Positions 8,301 through 15,455 of a stretch of 29,808 nucleotides of DNA are shown piece after piece. Each line of letters opens with the position of its first letter. Within the stretch, counting starts at the first letter, position 1. Made by a program: the position numbers and the translations under genes. Origin of the DNA: a virus; the IMG/VR virus record IMGVR_UViG_3300023049_000054, positions 1 to 29,808 of that record; one strand, given 5' to 3'. Under the pieces are notes generated by a model, which saw only the letters and a program-made list of their open reading frames with translations, made no database searches and was not told the DNA's origin.

Positions 8301-8643
8301 CCGCGCAAGAAATGCATCGTCGCTTGATAGAATTAACGTTGCTAGGCTTGTAATATACTTACGCTCGCAGTTAAATAAACTAGCGAAGCCTTATGTGTTC
8401 GAACCAAACGACAGGATTACTCGAAATGAGCTCAAAGGAGCCGCTGAGAGTCTGATGCTGGAGCTAGTAGGACAAAGAGCGTTATTTGATTATATTGTAT
8501 TATGTGATGATACTAACAACACACCAGCAAGAATTGATCGTAACGAACTTTACCTAGACATTGCAATTGAACCAGTTAAAGCTGTTGAATTTATCTTCAT
8601 TCCGCTAAGACTTAAGAACACAGGAGAAATTGCAAGCCTTTAA
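5374..8643 (+). CDS. 18: Contractile tail sheath protein (T4 gp18-like)
   Basis: The N-terminus MALVSPGVEVSVIDES is the classic sheath start (T4: MTLLSPGIELKE), the strand that links sheath subunits. Around residues 60-115 come the LTSQRELAEIFGDP and AAYSLLGVSNRVYVARA blocks typical of the family. The C-terminal 300 residues (ITFLSGSGLVVYGQKTRA, RINVARLVIYLRSQLNKL, then EPVKAVEFIFI) are the conserved inner domain that contacts the tube and contracts. At 1089 residues it is much longer than T4 gp18 (659). The excess lies in the middle (roughly 120-650), expected to form domains on the outer surface. A late promoter and AAAGGAG precede it, and a strong terminator follows at 8655. Confidence 0.95.
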   Translation: MALVSPGVEVSVIDESFYTPAEPGTVPMIFVATAQNKINGSGTGTALGTLAANANQPRLLTSQRELAEIFGDPIFYTDANNNPIHGGELNEYGLQAAYSLLGVSNRVYVARADIDLGALQPQADAPGANPDDGTNWLDTQSTQWGIFEWNGDTGTGGQTFSVQTPIVITDSTRLVGGQATGIPKASVGSIGQYAVRATTSNITMYYKNKSGNWVVVGSPDWKISWPTVTADFPDSTLGDSNDSFTVIVDPAGAATSYTINEASDLDSQVTEFNNVLVSTGIAAQNVNGRFAIFNDGSVSDDFALGGNTGLLGKVGLASGTFSTPNCQLSPHTVVPEFHTDLDNRPTGSVWVKTTEPNLGARWRLLRWNGNVELFDPVDAPLYSSNAAALFSLDRAGGGRNLPVGEIFVRYNSENSDPDQAQFRIYNRAAPGSTQIVSAQIGQTGVSSGSYSFDIYETVVGSQTLSTATTITVTSVGNTGDADLIAGAINSESFNHVVASVDARNRVVIEHTAGGDIRLTDTDGLLGNIGFIPFNPLSVNTTTKNLYASVGSNVGDLVASNWREADFAAQADAPQNLALHGELWYSSIIDEVDIMVHDGSTWRGYKNYLANTNPAGPIVSATEPNPLNGQSDGTALEDGDIWIDTSDIEEYPVIRRWSNTAQRFVLLDKTDQTTSDGVLFADARWNTSGENSDTQGTIEALLTSDFVDPDAPDPALYPRGMILFNLRRSGFNVKRFERNYINTTEDNIRFNDESMTDYAVNRWVTESGNQNDGAGSFGRHAQRKVVVQSLQSMVNSNEQIRDDESRLFNVMATPNYPELIGEMITLNFDRGQSAFIIGDSPMRLAPDATSLNEWATNTRLAVEDNINGLVSFDTNLGVYYPSGFTSDNAGNNVVVPASHMALRTIALSDQVSYPWFAPAGTRRGGVTNATASGYIDSEGEFVSVSLNQGQRDTLYANNINPITFLSGSGLVVYGQKTRARNASSLDRINVARLVIYLRSQLNKLAKPYVFEPNDRITRNELKGAAESLMLELVGQRALFDYIVLCDDTNNTPARIDRNELYLDIAIEPVKAVEFIFIPLRLKNTGEIASL

Positions 8644-8654
8644 GATAGTAAGAT

Positions 8655-8694
8655 AAAATACAGGCTCGGCTTTAAGTCCAGCCTGTATTTTTTT
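8655..8694 (+). terminator. Rho-independent terminator after gp18
   Basis: A perfect 12-base stem (8655-8666 with 8680-8691) with a 13-base loop, ending in a run of seven Ts (8688-8694). It ends the sheath message before the homing endonuclease gene. Confidence 0.85.
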
Positions 8695-8730
8695 GGATAT
8701 ATAATAGTACTATAGTAAAGGATCAAGGTT

Positions 8731-10296
8731 ATGATAGTTTGTGCAGTTTGCAACGAATCTTTTAAGAACATGATAACCTGGCGTCACCTTAAACATCACA
8801 ATTTAACATCCTCTGAATATAAAGAAAAATACGGTCCTGTAGTAAGTGAAGAGTTTCGTAAACTAAAGAGCAGCCAGTCATCCGGAGCAAGCAACCCTAA
8901 TTTCGGAAAAACTCATTCGCTTAAAGCAAAGAAAAAGATATCTGATGCAAACAAAGGCAAAACACCTTCTAACTACAACTCTGCAATGACAGACCAACAA
9001 AAGGAAAAGCTGTCAACAAAGGCAAAGTTGAGAAATGAAGAATGGCATAAATCAGGAACACATCCTCTTGTGGGCAGTAAACATACTGCCCAAACCAAAG
9101 AAAAGATAGCCCAAGCTAGAAAATATCAGATTATTACCAACGAACAAGTACAGAAGGCGTTGGCTACAAAAAAAGCCAACGGCACGGATTTGGCTTTTTT
9201 CCGGGGAAAAGTTCATTCAGAAGAATCTAAACAACAAATAGCAAAAACTTCTAAGTTAACAGCAGCAAGAAAACAGAAAGAACACGTCTTGCGACTAGAA
9301 AATATTCTTGAAGATTACAATTATCAGTTGATTGAATACACGTCTACTTTTACAACTTTAAAATGTACATTGTGCGGAACAGTTTTTTCAAGGACGTCGC
9401 AGTATTTGTCTAAGTCAAAAATTCGTAACGACTTCTGCTCAGCATGTTATCCTAAAACTGTAAGTACCAGTAAACTAGAAAATCAGCTAGCTGATTTTGT
9501 ATCTGCATTTGTAGACATTGAACGTAATAATAGAACTATTATATCGCCCCTGGAGTTAGACGTAGTAATACCCGGCCATAACCTTGCTATAGAATTCAAC
9601 GGGCTGTACTGGCACTCAACAGAGTTCAAAGAAGCCAAGTATCATCTTAGGAAATCCGAATTATGTGCAGAACAAGGAATTAAGCTAATTCATGTTTTCG
9701 AAGACGAATGGGTTAACACCCCAGAAATTGTTAAGTCGAGATTATTGAATCAGCTAGGCAAGTGTAGTCGCAAGGTGTATGCCAGGAAAACAAAGATTAG
9801 AGAACTAACTGCAAGAGACGCAAATCAGTTCCTTAAGATAAACCACATTCAGTCTACGGGCAGGTCGAACGTGCGACTGGGGCTATACCACAACGACACC
9901 TTAGTTTCTGTAATGACTTTCTTAAAAGGTGATGTTAGCAAACGAGTCGTAGGGTGGGAGCTGAACAGATTCTGCACCACATTGGATACAACTGTAGTAG
10001 GCGGAGCTAACAAGCTATTTAACTACTTTGTTAATACATACTCTCCTGAGCAAGTAACTTCTTTTGCGGATCGCCGATGGAGCAACTCAAGCGCATTTTA
10101 TTCACTTTTAGGATTTACTCTAGATGGTGTTACTCCAGTAAACTATTGGTATTTTGCACCAGGAGAAACGCAACGTAAGCATCGTTATTCTTTCAAAACA
10201 AATAAATATAATACTGAGAAAGAACAAATAGACTTCTACAACTTGAAGACTATATACGACTGCGGTAGTTATCGTTTTTTATGGTGTGCAAAATAA
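8731..10296 (+). CDS. Free-standing homing endonuclease (Vsr-like/EDxHD type with NUMOD3 repeats)
   Basis: A 521-residue protein. It starts with a CAVC...H zinc finger (C4, C7, H19-H23). Three NUMOD3-type DNA-binding units follow at about 55-77 (NPNFGKTHS...), 111-131 and 156-175, then a second zinc ribbon at C212/C215 and C236/C239. The nuclease core at about 274-330 has LELDVVIPGHNLAIEFNGLY, then WHS, and LIHVFEDEW. This is the Vsr-like fold of the EDxHD family (I-Bth0305I type). The C-terminal 170 residues (from ARKTKIREL) are a domain often attached to these enzymes. It sits between sheath and tube genes, typical of intergenic homing. It is preceded by a terminator, a lone TATAAT at 8700, and the ribosome site AAAGGA. 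Confidence 0.85.
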   Translation: MIVCAVCNESFKNMITWRHLKHHNLTSSEYKEKYGPVVSEEFRKLKSSQSSGASNPNFGKTHSLKAKKKISDANKGKTPSNYNSAMTDQQKEKLSTKAKLRNEEWHKSGTHPLVGSKHTAQTKEKIAQARKYQIITNEQVQKALATKKANGTDLAFFRGKVHSEESKQQIAKTSKLTAARKQKEHVLRLENILEDYNYQLIEYTSTFTTLKCTLCGTVFSRTSQYLSKSKIRNDFCSACYPKTVSTSKLENQLADFVSAFVDIERNNRTIISPLELDVVIPGHNLAIEFNGLYWHSTEFKEAKYHLRKSELCAEQGIKLIHVFEDEWVNTPEIVKSRLLNQLGKCSRKVYARKTKIRELTARDANQFLKINHIQSTGRSNVRLGLYHNDTLVSVMTFLKGDVSKRVVGWELNRFCTTLDTTVVGGANKLFNYFVNTYSPEQVTSFADRRWSNSSAFYSLLGFTLDGVTPVNYWYFAPGETQRKHRYSFKTNKYNTEKEQIDFYNLKTIYDCGSYRFLWCAK

Positions 10297-10307
10297 TTTG
10301 CAGAAAT

Positions 10308-10315
10308 GATAAATA
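10308..10315 (+). promoter_or_regulatory. Late promoter motif GATAAATA for gp19
   Basis: Located 30 bases before the tail tube ATG, predicting a start near 10321 and a short leader with AGGAG. It shares a 13-base extension with the gp18 promoter. Confidence 0.65.
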
Positions 10316-10337
10316 CTAGTAATAGGAGAACAATTAA

Positions 10338-10973
10338 ATGGCAATTTCATCACTATCGAAAATCACAGTACCACTAGCTAGTAACCAATCAGCTACTAGT
10401 CAAGGACTGTTAATGCCTAAGTTGCAGTATCGTTTTAGAGTAACACTTGAGAATTTCGGTGTAAGCTCAGGGACAACTGAACTTACCAAGCAAGTAGTGG
10501 ACGTGACCCGTCCGAGTGTTACGTTTGAAGAAATCACTCTTGACGTTTACAACTCAAAAGCTTATCTTGCAGGCAAGCATTCATGGGAACCACTAACACT
10601 CAACTTGCGTGACGATGTTACTGGTGCTGTACAAAAGCAAGTCGGCGAGCAGTTACAAAAGCAATTTGACTTCTTTGAACAGTCAGGAGCAGCTAGCGGT
10701 ATTGACTACAAGTTCTTAACACGGATTGAAATTCTAGATGGCGCCAACGGCGCATTCGAACCGACTATATTAGAAACTTGGGAATGTTATGGTTGCTTTG
10801 TTCAAAATGCAAATTATAACTCACTTAATTATGCAACAAACGAACCAGTAACTGTTACATTGTCAATTAGGTTTGACAACGCAGTACAAACTCCGCAAGG
10901 CACAGGTGTTGGTACAAACGTAGGTCGTACTATAAACACTTTAAGTACTGGTGCAGGCGGCGCATCAAACTAA
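10338..10973 (+). CDS. 19: Tail tube protein (T4 gp19-like)
   Basis: A 211-residue protein with the tail-tube layout. A strand LQYRFRVTLENFG (about 29-41) is followed by VTRPSVTFEEITLDVYNSKAY (about 55-75), matching the tube-fold sequence in which residues near the inner ring are followed by a loop and the basic motif. HSWEPLTLNLRDDV (80-93) corresponds to the T4 FDDWTVTVMND segment, and EPVTVTLSIRFDNA (168-181) to the final strand ETFEVTLALDY. Hexamers stack to form the DNA channel inside the sheath. It is longer than T4 gp19 (163), with a Gly/Thr-rich tail. It is followed by a strong terminator. In T4 gp18 and gp19 are adjacent; here a homing endonuclease separates them. Confidence 0.9.
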   Translation: MAISSLSKITVPLASNQSATSQGLLMPKLQYRFRVTLENFGVSSGTTELTKQVVDVTRPSVTFEEITLDVYNSKAYLAGKHSWEPLTLNLRDDVTGAVQKQVGEQLQKQFDFFEQSGAASGIDYKFLTRIEILDGANGAFEPTILETWECYGCFVQNANYNSLNYATNEPVTVTLSIRFDNAVQTPQGTGVGTNVGRTINTLSTGAGGASN

Positions 10974-10989
10974 AATATAGTAATACTGT

Positions 10990-11015
10990 AAAAAGGAGCA
11001 TTATGCTCCTTTTTT
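10990..11015 (+). terminator. Rho-independent terminator after gp19
   Basis: An 11-base perfect stem (10990-11000 with 11004-11014) with a TTA loop, ending in a T run (11010-11015). The A run on the 5' side would also let it work on the opposite strand. Confidence 0.85.
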
Positions 11016-11039
11016 ATTCTGTGCGTGATTTAACTGGAA

Positions 11040-11047
11040 GATAAATA
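11040..11047 (+). promoter_or_regulatory. Late promoter motif GATAAATA abutting the 11053 gene
   Basis: The motif ends exactly 6 bases before the A of the ATG. By T4 geometry the transcript would start at the start codon. A GGAAG at 11036-11040 could serve as ribosome site only in a longer RNA, but a terminator lies just upstream. Confidence 0.5.
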
Positions 11048-11052
11048 ATAGT

Positions 11053-12234
11053 ATGGCAAATATATTAAACGGCTTTCTGGACAATTTTAAGAGCGGCGTA
11101 ACTAATCCGAAAGGCAACCTTGGGGATGCAAAACATGCTGCTAGACTGTATGTTGACAATGCGTTTAGTCTTGCACCTAAAAATAAATTTCTCTTCTTTG
11201 TTAACTTTACTTTGTCAAAAGAAGCTCAAGATTCTGTACCGATACTAAGACAGAAACATATGGCCGAGCTGAATATGTTGGCCAAGACAATAGATTTGCC
11301 CCAGTTCTCAGCAAATGTTGATACAAAGAATCAGTACAACAGAAAAAAAATAATACAGACTTCGATAGACTACACCCCAGTTAACATAGTAATGCATGAC
11401 GATAACCTGGGTCTTACAACTCTTCTCCTGGAAGCATACTACAAGTATTATTTCAGAGATTCAGGAATTATAAATCCTGAGGATGCATACGATGCTAGAA
11501 ACACATACCAAGGTACAAGTAAATCACACAGGTATGGTCTAGACAATAATAGAACGCGGCCGTTCTTTGATAACATAAAATTATACCAACTTTCTCGACA
11601 ACAATTTACAGAATTTACTCTAATTAATCCTATGGTAGAAAGATGGGGGCACGACAGTATGGACCAGTCTGACAGTACTGGTATAACTGAGAATACTCTT
11701 ATTCTAAACTACGAAGCTGTACTGTACAACAGAGGGATAATAGGAGAAGACCTTCCTGCGACGTTTGCAACAACACATTACGACAAAACGCCAAGCCCAC
11801 TTAGTATTGAAGGAGGCGGCGTATCAAACTTACTAGGTCCAGGCGGCGTCCTTGACGGATCAGGCCCTGTGTTAGGTGACCTTGCGTCGGGTAAAGCTAA
11901 CTTAGGAACACTTATTAGTGGTGCTAACACAATTAAGAATGCAAAAGGCCTATCCAAACAATCATTAATAGGTGAAGGAGTTAGTGTGTTTGACAGAGCA
12001 GTAACTAACGCCGGAAAACAAACAGTAGGTGGGATACCTGGAACACATTTTCCAAAAGACGCCAGATCAACTTCTACAGGAAACACTGGTCCAGAAAGCT
12101 CTTCGGCAAATTCTAGTAATAGTCAAGTAACTAACGCATATCCCCCAGACGCTACTTCACACAGCATCGAAAGACCAGTAAAAATTAGGATCGCACAAGC
12201 AGGCGCAGGCCTAGGACCGGAGCAAACAGCATGA
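11053..12234 (+). CDS. Second tail-tube-like structural protein (gp19/gp48/gp54 superfamily)
   Basis: A 393-residue protein. The segment from about 45 to 125 (NKFLFFVNFTLSKEAQ, then MLAKTIDLPQFSANVDTKNQ, then YTPVNIVMHDDN) has the order of a tube fold: first strand, a residue stretch ending in DLPQF, and the strand that carries a DD pair. In T4, gp48 and gp54 at the bottom of the tube share this fold with gp19, so a baseplate-tube junction protein is a reasonable guess. The last 150 residues are rich in Gly, Ser, Thr and Asn and probably flexible. The next gene overlaps its stop by 4 bases (ATGA). Which T4 protein it replaces cannot be fixed from the sequence. Confidence 0.6.
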   Translation: MANILNGFLDNFKSGVTNPKGNLGDAKHAARLYVDNAFSLAPKNKFLFFVNFTLSKEAQDSVPILRQKHMAELNMLAKTIDLPQFSANVDTKNQYNRKKIIQTSIDYTPVNIVMHDDNLGLTTLLLEAYYKYYFRDSGIINPEDAYDARNTYQGTSKSHRYGLDNNRTRPFFDNIKLYQLSRQQFTEFTLINPMVERWGHDSMDQSDSTGITENTLILNYEAVLYNRGIIGEDLPATFATTHYDKTPSPLSIEGGGVSNLLGPGGVLDGSGPVLGDLASGKANLGTLISGANTIKNAKGLSKQSLIGEGVSVFDRAVTNAGKQTVGGIPGTHFPKDARSTSTGNTGPESSSANSSNSQVTNAYPPDATSHSIERPVKIRIAQAGAGLGPEQTA

Positions 12235-12602
12235 GTAATTTACCAAACCCTTCGAGGCTCGAAGCAGACAGTGACAGACTTGTACGAAACTTTTTTGACG
12301 AGTATTACCAGTCAAAGATAGAATACCCTGCTAATGAAGTTGATGCAGTGTTTGGATTTTTTTCGAAGAGAGGATTTGATGATGCAGCAGCTTCGAGTCT
12401 AACCTCGACTTTAATGCGACAAGCAAAGGTGGATAACATTGGAACGTTTAAGCTGCTCGATTCATTAAAGGGGTTAAACGAAGTACAATTAAGTGCCTTA
12501 ATAGCAGAAGTTTTAAATTATAATAGAATAAAATCTAGCTCATTGGGTTTTCGAATCGAGTCCAGCGCAAACTTGCTGGAGGCAAGGAACATAGCACCGT
12601 AA
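12231..12602 (+). CDS. Conserved small phage protein
   Basis: A 123-residue protein, mostly helical by composition, with the stretch FFDEYYQSKIEYPANEVDAV at 21-40, then FFSKRGFDDAAA and a C-terminal EVLNYNRIKSSSLGFR. From memory, similar proteins with the NEVDAVxGFFxKRGF and LNYNRxxxSxLGFR motifs occur in marine T4-like phages beside tail and head genes; no function is known to me. It overlaps the previous gene as ATGA, and the gp4-like gene starts 1 base after its stop, so it belongs to the same late unit. A structural or assembly role is inferred from position only. Confidence 0.7.
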   Translation: MSNLPNPSRLEADSDRLVRNFFDEYYQSKIEYPANEVDAVFGFFSKRGFDDAAASSLTSTLMRQAKVDNIGTFKLLDSLKGLNEVQLSALIAEVLNYNRIKSSSLGFRIESSANLLEARNIAP

Positions 12603-12603
12603 T

Positions 12604-13053
12604 ATGGCTAGATTTGCACAAGGTAAGTTTACTCCTAAGAATCCTGAGAAATATTTAGGAAAAAAGAATCCAACGTTCCGGTCAAGCTGGGAATTTCATT
12701 TTTGTAAATTCTGCGACGAACACCCGTCAATAGTCCAATGGGCTAGCGAAGCAATACGAATCCCTTATAAAAATCCTCTAACTGGCAAACAAACTATCTA
12801 TGTACCAGATTTTTTCATAGCATATACAACTAAAAGTGGAAAGACGAAAGTAGAGCTAATCGAAGTAAAGCCATCAAACCAATCTATTAAAGAAAAAACT
12901 GGCCGCTCGAAGTCTAATCAAGCAGCTTGGGTAGTAAATCAAGCCAAGTGGGCTGCGGCCCAGTCGTGGTGCAAGCAGAAAGGTATCTTCTTTAGGATTG
13001 TAACAGAAGAGGACCTTTTTGTAGGTACCAAAGGTACAGGCAGAAGAAGATAA
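12604..13053 (+). CDS. 4: Head completion nuclease (T4 gp4/gp50-like)
   Basis: A 149-residue protein, the same length as T4 gp4 (150). The N-terminus is basic, and FRSSWEFHF (25-33) matches the T4 FRSNWEY motif. The catalytic PD-(D/E)xK set of the TnsA-like fold is visible: Glu30, VPDFFI (67-72, Asp69) and LIEVKPSNQ (85-93, Glu87 and Lys89). In T4, gp4 acts at head completion: without it, filled heads form but tails do not join. The stop codon TAA forms part of the next late promoter motif. Confidence 0.85.
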   Translation: MARFAQGKFTPKNPEKYLGKKNPTFRSSWEFHFCKFCDEHPSIVQWASEAIRIPYKNPLTGKQTIYVPDFFIAYTTKSGKTKVELIEVKPSNQSIKEKTGRSKSNQAAWVVNQAKWAAAQSWCKQKGIFFRIVTEEDLFVGTKGTGRRR

Positions 13054-13056
13054 ATA
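13049..13056 (+). promoter_or_regulatory. Late promoter motif GATAAATA for gp16
   Basis: Overlaps the stop codon of the gp4-like gene. The predicted start is near 13062, giving a leader of about 69 bases. An inverted repeat in the leader (TTTAGGC at 13076-13082, GCCTAAA at 13111-13117) ends directly before the ribosome site CGGAGG. Confidence 0.6.
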
Positions 13057-13130
13057 ATATTAGCACTTAATAAGATTTAGGCAACTAGAAAAGAAGTAGC
13101 TGGTAACATAGCCTAAACGGAGGACCAGGA

Positions 13131-13649
13131 ATGACACGCAAACTCGAAGAACTTTTAGATTTAGAAAGTTCAAAGGATATAATTAAGGATGCTGAAGAGC
13201 AAGAAAAAGAACAGCACAAGATTGCGGCTAGCAACCAAAAAGAAACTCTCCGAGATATTGCCGAGTTTGATAAAATTGCAGCAGCACTTCCACACGTTAA
13301 AGGTCTAGGTGATTTAGGTGATAGCGAGCTAGGAGAAGTTGCATCTAAATCAATGATTGCCTACGAAGACCTTATGGATCTTGGTATGAACGTCGAGGCT
13401 AGGTACGCCGCTAGAATCTTCGAAGTTGCTAGTTCTATGTTAAAGACAAATCTTGATGCAAAAACAGCCAAACTAGAAAAGAAGCTTAAGATGGTTGAAT
13501 TACAGCTTAAAAAAGAAAAGATAGAAAACGATAAAAACTCTAAAAAAGGTGGCGATGACGAATTTGTTAACAGCGAAGGGTATGTTGTATCGGATCGTAA
13601 TAGTTTGTTAGAACGACTAAAGAATATTGACAAGTCTAAAGATAAATAA
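13131..13649 (+). CDS. 16: Terminase small subunit (T4 gp16-like)
   Basis: A 172-residue acidic-then-basic protein, close to T4 gp16 (164). The central stretch SMIAYEDLMDLGMNVEARYA and the following RIFEVASSMLKTNLDAKTAK correspond to the oligomerisation coiled coil of marine T4-like gp16. After that comes a Lys-rich helix (about 100-135). In T4, gp16 forms rings, recognises concatemeric DNA and stimulates the gp17 ATPase. Its place just before the gp17 region supports the call. The ribosome site CGGAGG is strong, with a 69-base leader holding a small inverted repeat. Confidence 0.8.
   Translation: MTRKLEELLDLESSKDIIKDAEEQEKEQHKIAASNQKETLRDIAEFDKIAAALPHVKGLGDLGDSELGEVASKSMIAYEDLMDLGMNVEARYAARIFEVASSMLKTNLDAKTAKLEKKLKMVELQLKKEKIENDKNSKKGGDDEFVNSEGYVVSDRNSLLERLKNIDKSKDK
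13641..13648 (+). promoter_or_regulatory. Late promoter motif GATAAATA at the gp16 stop
   Basis: It forms the last three codons (Asp-Lys-stop) of gp16 and predicts a start near 13654 for the gene at 13671. Confidence 0.5.
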
Positions 13650-13670
13650 GATTATAACTAGGATATTGCG

Positions 13671-14240
13671 ATGAGATCTTTTACAGAAATTTTAAACGAA
13701 TCAAAAAAGAGTTACCCCTTTAAGATAGGCGTAGCAGGTGAGCTTCCTGAAGGCTTTGCTGACACTTTGGAAACTGCACTAAAGAAGTTTGGTGTTTCTT
13801 CACTTACTAGCGGAAAAACAACCCCAATTCAAGAACGGCCACTTGACTTTCCTCAGCACCAAAACACTCAAGTAACATATTTTGACACCGAAGTAACTTA
13901 CCCAACTACACCAGATGTATTAAGAAGTTACATAGGATCTATATGTTCAGTAACGGAGTCTTGTATTGTAGTGCGCAGAACTGACGAACCGCTAGAACGA
14001 TATCAAGATAATATGCCAAGTGACAACGAAACGGTAACCTACGAAACCTTACTTACTAAAGAAGATATGGGCGGTACTAGTGCACAACAGGACGTTGGCA
14101 GCAACAGAGTAATGGAGTTGCTTAAAGAACTCGAGAAAGATCGCAAAGAACGAGAACACGACCCTGCTGCGGCAGCACCCGTAGGAGAATCTGAAGACAT
14201 TTCAGACAAGCAAAATACAACGAGTCCAATAGGGAGTTAA
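13671..14240 (+). CDS. Conserved phage protein, packaging-head region
   Basis: A 189-residue protein of unknown function. It starts MRSFTEILNESKK, a peptide type (M-x-x-F-x-E-x-L-x-E) seen at the start of several head-associated proteins in T4-like phages. A compact domain follows (15-125, with PLDFPQHQNTQVTYFDTEV and YPTTPDVLRSYIGS). The C-terminus is charged and probably disordered, with a helix MELLKELEKDRKE around 147-159. I recall similar proteins next to terminase genes in marine T4-like phages. It is in the late unit between gp16 and gp17; the next gene starts 2 bases after its stop. Ribosome site CTAGGAT is weak. Confidence 0.65.
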   Translation: MRSFTEILNESKKSYPFKIGVAGELPEGFADTLETALKKFGVSSLTSGKTTPIQERPLDFPQHQNTQVTYFDTEVTYPTTPDVLRSYIGSICSVTESCIVVRRTDEPLERYQDNMPSDNETVTYETLLTKEDMGGTSAQQDVGSNRVMELLKELEKDRKEREHDPAAAAPVGESEDISDKQNTTSPIGS

Positions 14241-14242
14241 TA

Positions 14243-15448
14243 ATGGACAGCAGCACACAAAAACTAAAAGACATGATTCAGCGTATGACAGAGCTGGATA
14301 CTCCAGAAGAAAAAAAACAACAGTTAGACGAAATGGCTAGCATGAATATTTCTATGTCAGGCGAGACAGCAGACGACGTTGCAAGTCTTATGAAGATTAT
14401 GCAAAACGCTGGCATGAATGATGCAGCACCGATGCCTCAAGAAACAATGCCGGCACGTCAAGATATGGAACGGTTGTCTAGTATTGTCAGCGACCCTGCG
14501 CCAACGGCATTTGGTGGCGATACAGGGGCTCAAACGACTGTTAAAGGACTGCCACCGGGACAACACGAAGGTGCTAAGCAAGTTTCCGAAGAGTGGTCCA
14601 CAGAGAACGCCAAAGAGCTCGAATCATTGCATAACATGGTTCGGAAAACAATGAAAGGCGGAGCCGACGCTGTTAGAGCCAAGCGCGGGTTTGAAGATCA
14701 CGTTAATAAGACCTTTACAGGGGTTGACAGCTCACGCCTTCTTATGAAGCTGAAAAAAATGGACGACCGCGGCCAGGTAAAAATTCTGCACGACTTGGTA
14801 CGTGACAGCCAACGCCAGAATACTAACCCAGCCCCTTTGACTTACGAAAATCTAGAAGAGTGGTCCGCTCAAGATGCCGATATATTACGAAGGCTTCACG
14901 GACTAATACAAAGGTCAGCAGCTGGTAACAGCAGAGACGGCGCAGAATTCGAAGATTACATTGATAATAATTTTCCTAATGTTAACTCAGAAGAGTTAAG
15001 AGCAAAACTGGAAAAAATGGACGACAACCAGCAATTTGAAACTCTGCACGATATGTTAAGATTCGAGTATCAAAATGATGCAGAAGACGATTACACAGAT
15101 AGGTCAATGCGCAGTGGCGAGATGGGTCTAGAAGGGTACGATAACGAGCCTGATGAAGATTATCAAGACACTAATTACATGACTAAAGATCTGTCTGGCG
15201 GACTCAACAGACAAAAGAAGTCTTACAAAGATGCAGAAGACGGTGATAATCCGATGGCTGTTAAAGAAGGCGAGTCGCAAAAACGTTATGAGTCTATTAA
15301 AGATAGTTTGTATGCACAGCTAACAGAAAAGAAGAAAGCTGACAAAGACTACGACAAAGATGGCAAGATCGAAACGCCTAAGGCTGAGTACCAAGGTTCG
15401 AAGATTCGTGCTGCTAAGAAAAAAGGCAACATGAAGAAAGACGAGTAA
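14243..15448 (+). CDS. Acidic phage protein with a duplicated helical module
   Basis: A 401-residue, highly charged, Met-rich protein. An N-terminal block (MNISMSGETADDVASLMKIM, about 34-53) matches a motif common in marine myophage proteins. The middle holds two copies of one module: residues 116-190 and 205-276 share EEWS, LH(N/G), a FED(H/Y) helix, then KMDD and LHD(M/L). The tail (DKDYDKDGKIETPKAEY, about 363-379, then basic residues) resembles a calcium-loop-like segment repeated in many marine phage proteins. Function is unknown. Position in the head-packaging unit and composition suggest an internal head or scaffold-associated role, which is only inference. Confidence 0.65.
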   Translation: MDSSTQKLKDMIQRMTELDTPEEKKQQLDEMASMNISMSGETADDVASLMKIMQNAGMNDAAPMPQETMPARQDMERLSSIVSDPAPTAFGGDTGAQTTVKGLPPGQHEGAKQVSEEWSTENAKELESLHNMVRKTMKGGADAVRAKRGFEDHVNKTFTGVDSSRLLMKLKKMDDRGQVKILHDLVRDSQRQNTNPAPLTYENLEEWSAQDADILRRLHGLIQRSAAGNSRDGAEFEDYIDNNFPNVNSEELRAKLEKMDDNQQFETLHDMLRFEYQNDAEDDYTDRSMRSGEMGLEGYDNEPDEDYQDTNYMTKDLSGGLNRQKKSYKDAEDGDNPMAVKEGESQKRYESIKDSLYAQLTEKKKADKDYDKDGKIETPKAEYQGSKIRAAKKKGNMKKDE

Positions 15449-15455
15449 ATTACAT

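Noticed and set aside
10198-10214. AAATAAATATAAT as a late promoter
   Set aside because: It is inside the homing endonuclease coding sequence, far from the next start; a better motif lies at 10308.
13361-13633. Minus-strand 90-residue ORF under gp16
   Set aside because: Low-complexity Ser/Leu/Phe-rich shadow of the Lys/Glu-rich gp16 frame, with no domain or ribosome site.
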